Translations under genes and position numbers: made by a program
Shown: positions 5,088 to 5,938 of the stretch, one piece after another
Position numbering within the stretch: the stretch's first letter is position 1
Layout: every line of letters starts with the position of its first letter
Notes under the pieces: generated by a model
The model's database searches: none
Told to the model about the DNA's origin: nothing
The model's input: the letters and a program-made list of their open reading frames with translations, nothing else
Assembly (NCBI GenBank): GCA_902479205.1
Contig: CABSNX010000122.1
Span: forward strand, 1-5,938
Direction: 5' to 3'
DNA length: 5,938 nt
Source: an uncultured Collinsella sp.
GTDB lineage: Bacteria; Actinomycetota; Coriobacteriia; Coriobacteriales; Coriobacteriaceae

Positions 5088-5792
5088 ATGGGCGTCGTCG
5101 ATCCCTTTTCTGTTGCTCGGGCCGCGGGGCTTGAGCTGGCCGGGAAGTCCGGGGGCCTCACGCTCACCGACGGCACGATGGAGCTGCGTGCCGATTTTGG
5201 CCGCATGCTGCCGCGACTCAAGCAGGGCCGTCTGCAACAAGAGCTGTTGGTGAAGGCTGCGCGCACAAGGGGCATCGAGCGACCATGGGCGATTGACGCT
5301 ACGGCAGGCTTTGGCGAGGATTCGCTGCTGTTGGCGGCCGCGGGCTTTACCGTCGATCTGTATGAACAGGATTGCGTGATCGCGGCGCTCCTCAAGGATG
5401 CCTTGGATCGCGCGGCAGATAATCCGGCGCTTGCGACAGCCGTGGCGCGCATGCGCTTACATGCGGGCGAGGACAGCATTGCCGGCCTTCGCCATACAGC
5501 TGAGCTGATCGGGCAGAGCGAGCTCACCGCTCCCGACGTGGTGTATCTGGACCCCATGTTTCCCGGGCGCACCAAGAGCGCGGCGGTTAAAAAGAAGTTC
5601 CAACTCTTGCATCATCTGGAACAGCCGTGCGCCGATGAGGAGACGCTGGTCGAAGCTGCGCTTGCGGTGCATCCGCGCAAGGTGGTTATCAAGCGGCCGG
5701 TGAAGGGGCCGTTGCTTGCCGGCGTTAAGCCGAGCTATCAACTTGCGGGCAAGGCAGTTCGTTACGATGTTTTAGTGCCGCCGCGCCCGTAA
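5088..5792 (+). CDS. rsmJ: 16S rRNA (guanine-N2)-methyltransferase, RsmJ family
   Basis: In characterised members (E. coli YhiQ) this enzyme methylates N2 of G1516 in 16S rRNA using S-adenosylmethionine. Of 234 residues, the N-terminal part contains LRADF (33-37) and QGRLQQELLVKAA (46-58), corresponding to the family's substrate-side region. Motif I is DATAGFGEDSLLLAAAG (70-86). E93 in LYEQD is the likely ribose-binding acid. Motif IV is VVYLDPMFPGRTKSAAVKKK (151-170), where DPMFP is characteristic of RsmJ, and VVIKRP (199-204) follows. Length is near the usual 240-250. The start is ATG at 5088, not the in-frame GTG at 5082, because AAGGAG (5077-5082) overlaps that GTG and sits five bases before the ATG. 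RsmJ is best known from gammaproteobacteria, so target identity in a Gram-positive host is inferred. It may form a unit with the small membrane protein upstream. Confidence 0.87.
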   Translation: MGVVDPFSVARAAGLELAGKSGGLTLTDGTMELRADFGRMLPRLKQGRLQQELLVKAARTRGIERPWAIDATAGFGEDSLLLAAAGFTVDLYEQDCVIAALLKDALDRAADNPALATAVARMRLHAGEDSIAGLRHTAELIGQSELTAPDVVYLDPMFPGRTKSAAVKKKFQLLHHLEQPCADEETLVEAALAVHPRKVVIKRPVKGPLLAGVKPSYQLAGKAVRYDVLVPPRP

Positions 5793-5840
5793 CTTGCGTG
5801 CGATTACCGGCGCTCCGCCAGTGCCGTGCCGATGTGGGGT

Positions 5841-5938
5841 CTATTTCCAAGGGTGCGACGTCAGGTGCCAGCCGCCGCAGTATTCGCATTTGTAGCAGGC
5901 TAAGCCGCGCCGCCCGCGGTTTTCGCAGTCGGCCATTA
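5841..5938 (-). CDS. Small Cys-rich (zinc-ribbon-like) protein, cut by the window edge
   Basis: Reading leftward from the edge, the frame from ATG 5936 encodes 31 residues, MADCENRGRRGLACYKCEYC and then GGWHLTSHPWK, ending at TAG (5841-5843). Cysteines at 4, 14, 17 and 20 (C-x2-C-x2-C) and histidines at 24 and 28 could bind zinc. The YKCEYCGGWHLT pattern resembles small zinc-ribbon proteins. The two bases before the ATG do not create a stop codon and no ribosome binding site is visible, so the gene may begin beyond the edge. It converges on rsmJ with 48 bp between the stops. Function unknown. Confidence 0.5.
   Translation of the reverse strand, partial: MADCENRGRRGLACYKCEYCGGWHLTSHPWK

Noticed and set aside
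4728..5240. 170-codon minus-strand frame spanning the micropeptide and the rsmJ start
   Set aside because: It runs across a plausible regulatory gap and antisense to the RsmJ N-terminus, with no ribosome binding site and no recognisable domain.

Overview
The window reads as one end of a short-read assembly contig from a GC-rich Gram-positive bacterium. Strong AAGGAG-type ribosome binding sites, GC-ending codons, small membrane proteins and intergenic GGGAC repeats suggest a gut actinobacterium of the Coriobacteriia (Collinsella-like). This is an inference from style and recalled repeat patterns, not from a marker gene. The first 43 bases are not genomic: they match the Illumina Nextera transposase/index adapter, so the real DNA begins at 44.

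Left part (44-3091): an EamA-type transporter (minus strand, cut off by the adapter) is divergent from a LysR-type regulator (plus strand). The 158 bp between them holds a candidate T-N11-A operator. The regulator converges, with a 27 bp gap, on a complete MATE-family efflux transporter (minus strand).

Middle (3092-4249): the intergenic region between the MATE gene and a divergent rlmA-like 23S rRNA guanine-N1 methyltransferase holds a cluster of GGGAC-core direct and inverted repeats. A hairpin of similar design overlaps the rlmA stop codon and is followed by a clear intrinsic terminator.

Right part (4250-5938): a small four-helix membrane protein of unknown function (minus strand) is divergent from a 47-residue single-helix membrane protein with a near-perfect Shine-Dalgarno. 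The leader of that small gene can fold in two mutually exclusive ways. Next comes an rsmJ-like 16S rRNA guanine-N2 methyltransferase. The two rRNA methyltransferase genes share an identical 10 nt ribosome-binding segment at the same distance from ATG. The window ends inside a small cysteine-rich protein on the minus strand.

Taken together this is mostly ordinary chromosomal material: two transporters, one regulator, two ribosome-modification enzymes and three small proteins of unknown role. I see no defence island, CRISPR array, prophage, intact insertion sequence, tRNA or rRNA. The least explained parts are the GGGAC repeats, the small membrane protein with its structured leader, and the Cys-rich fragment.
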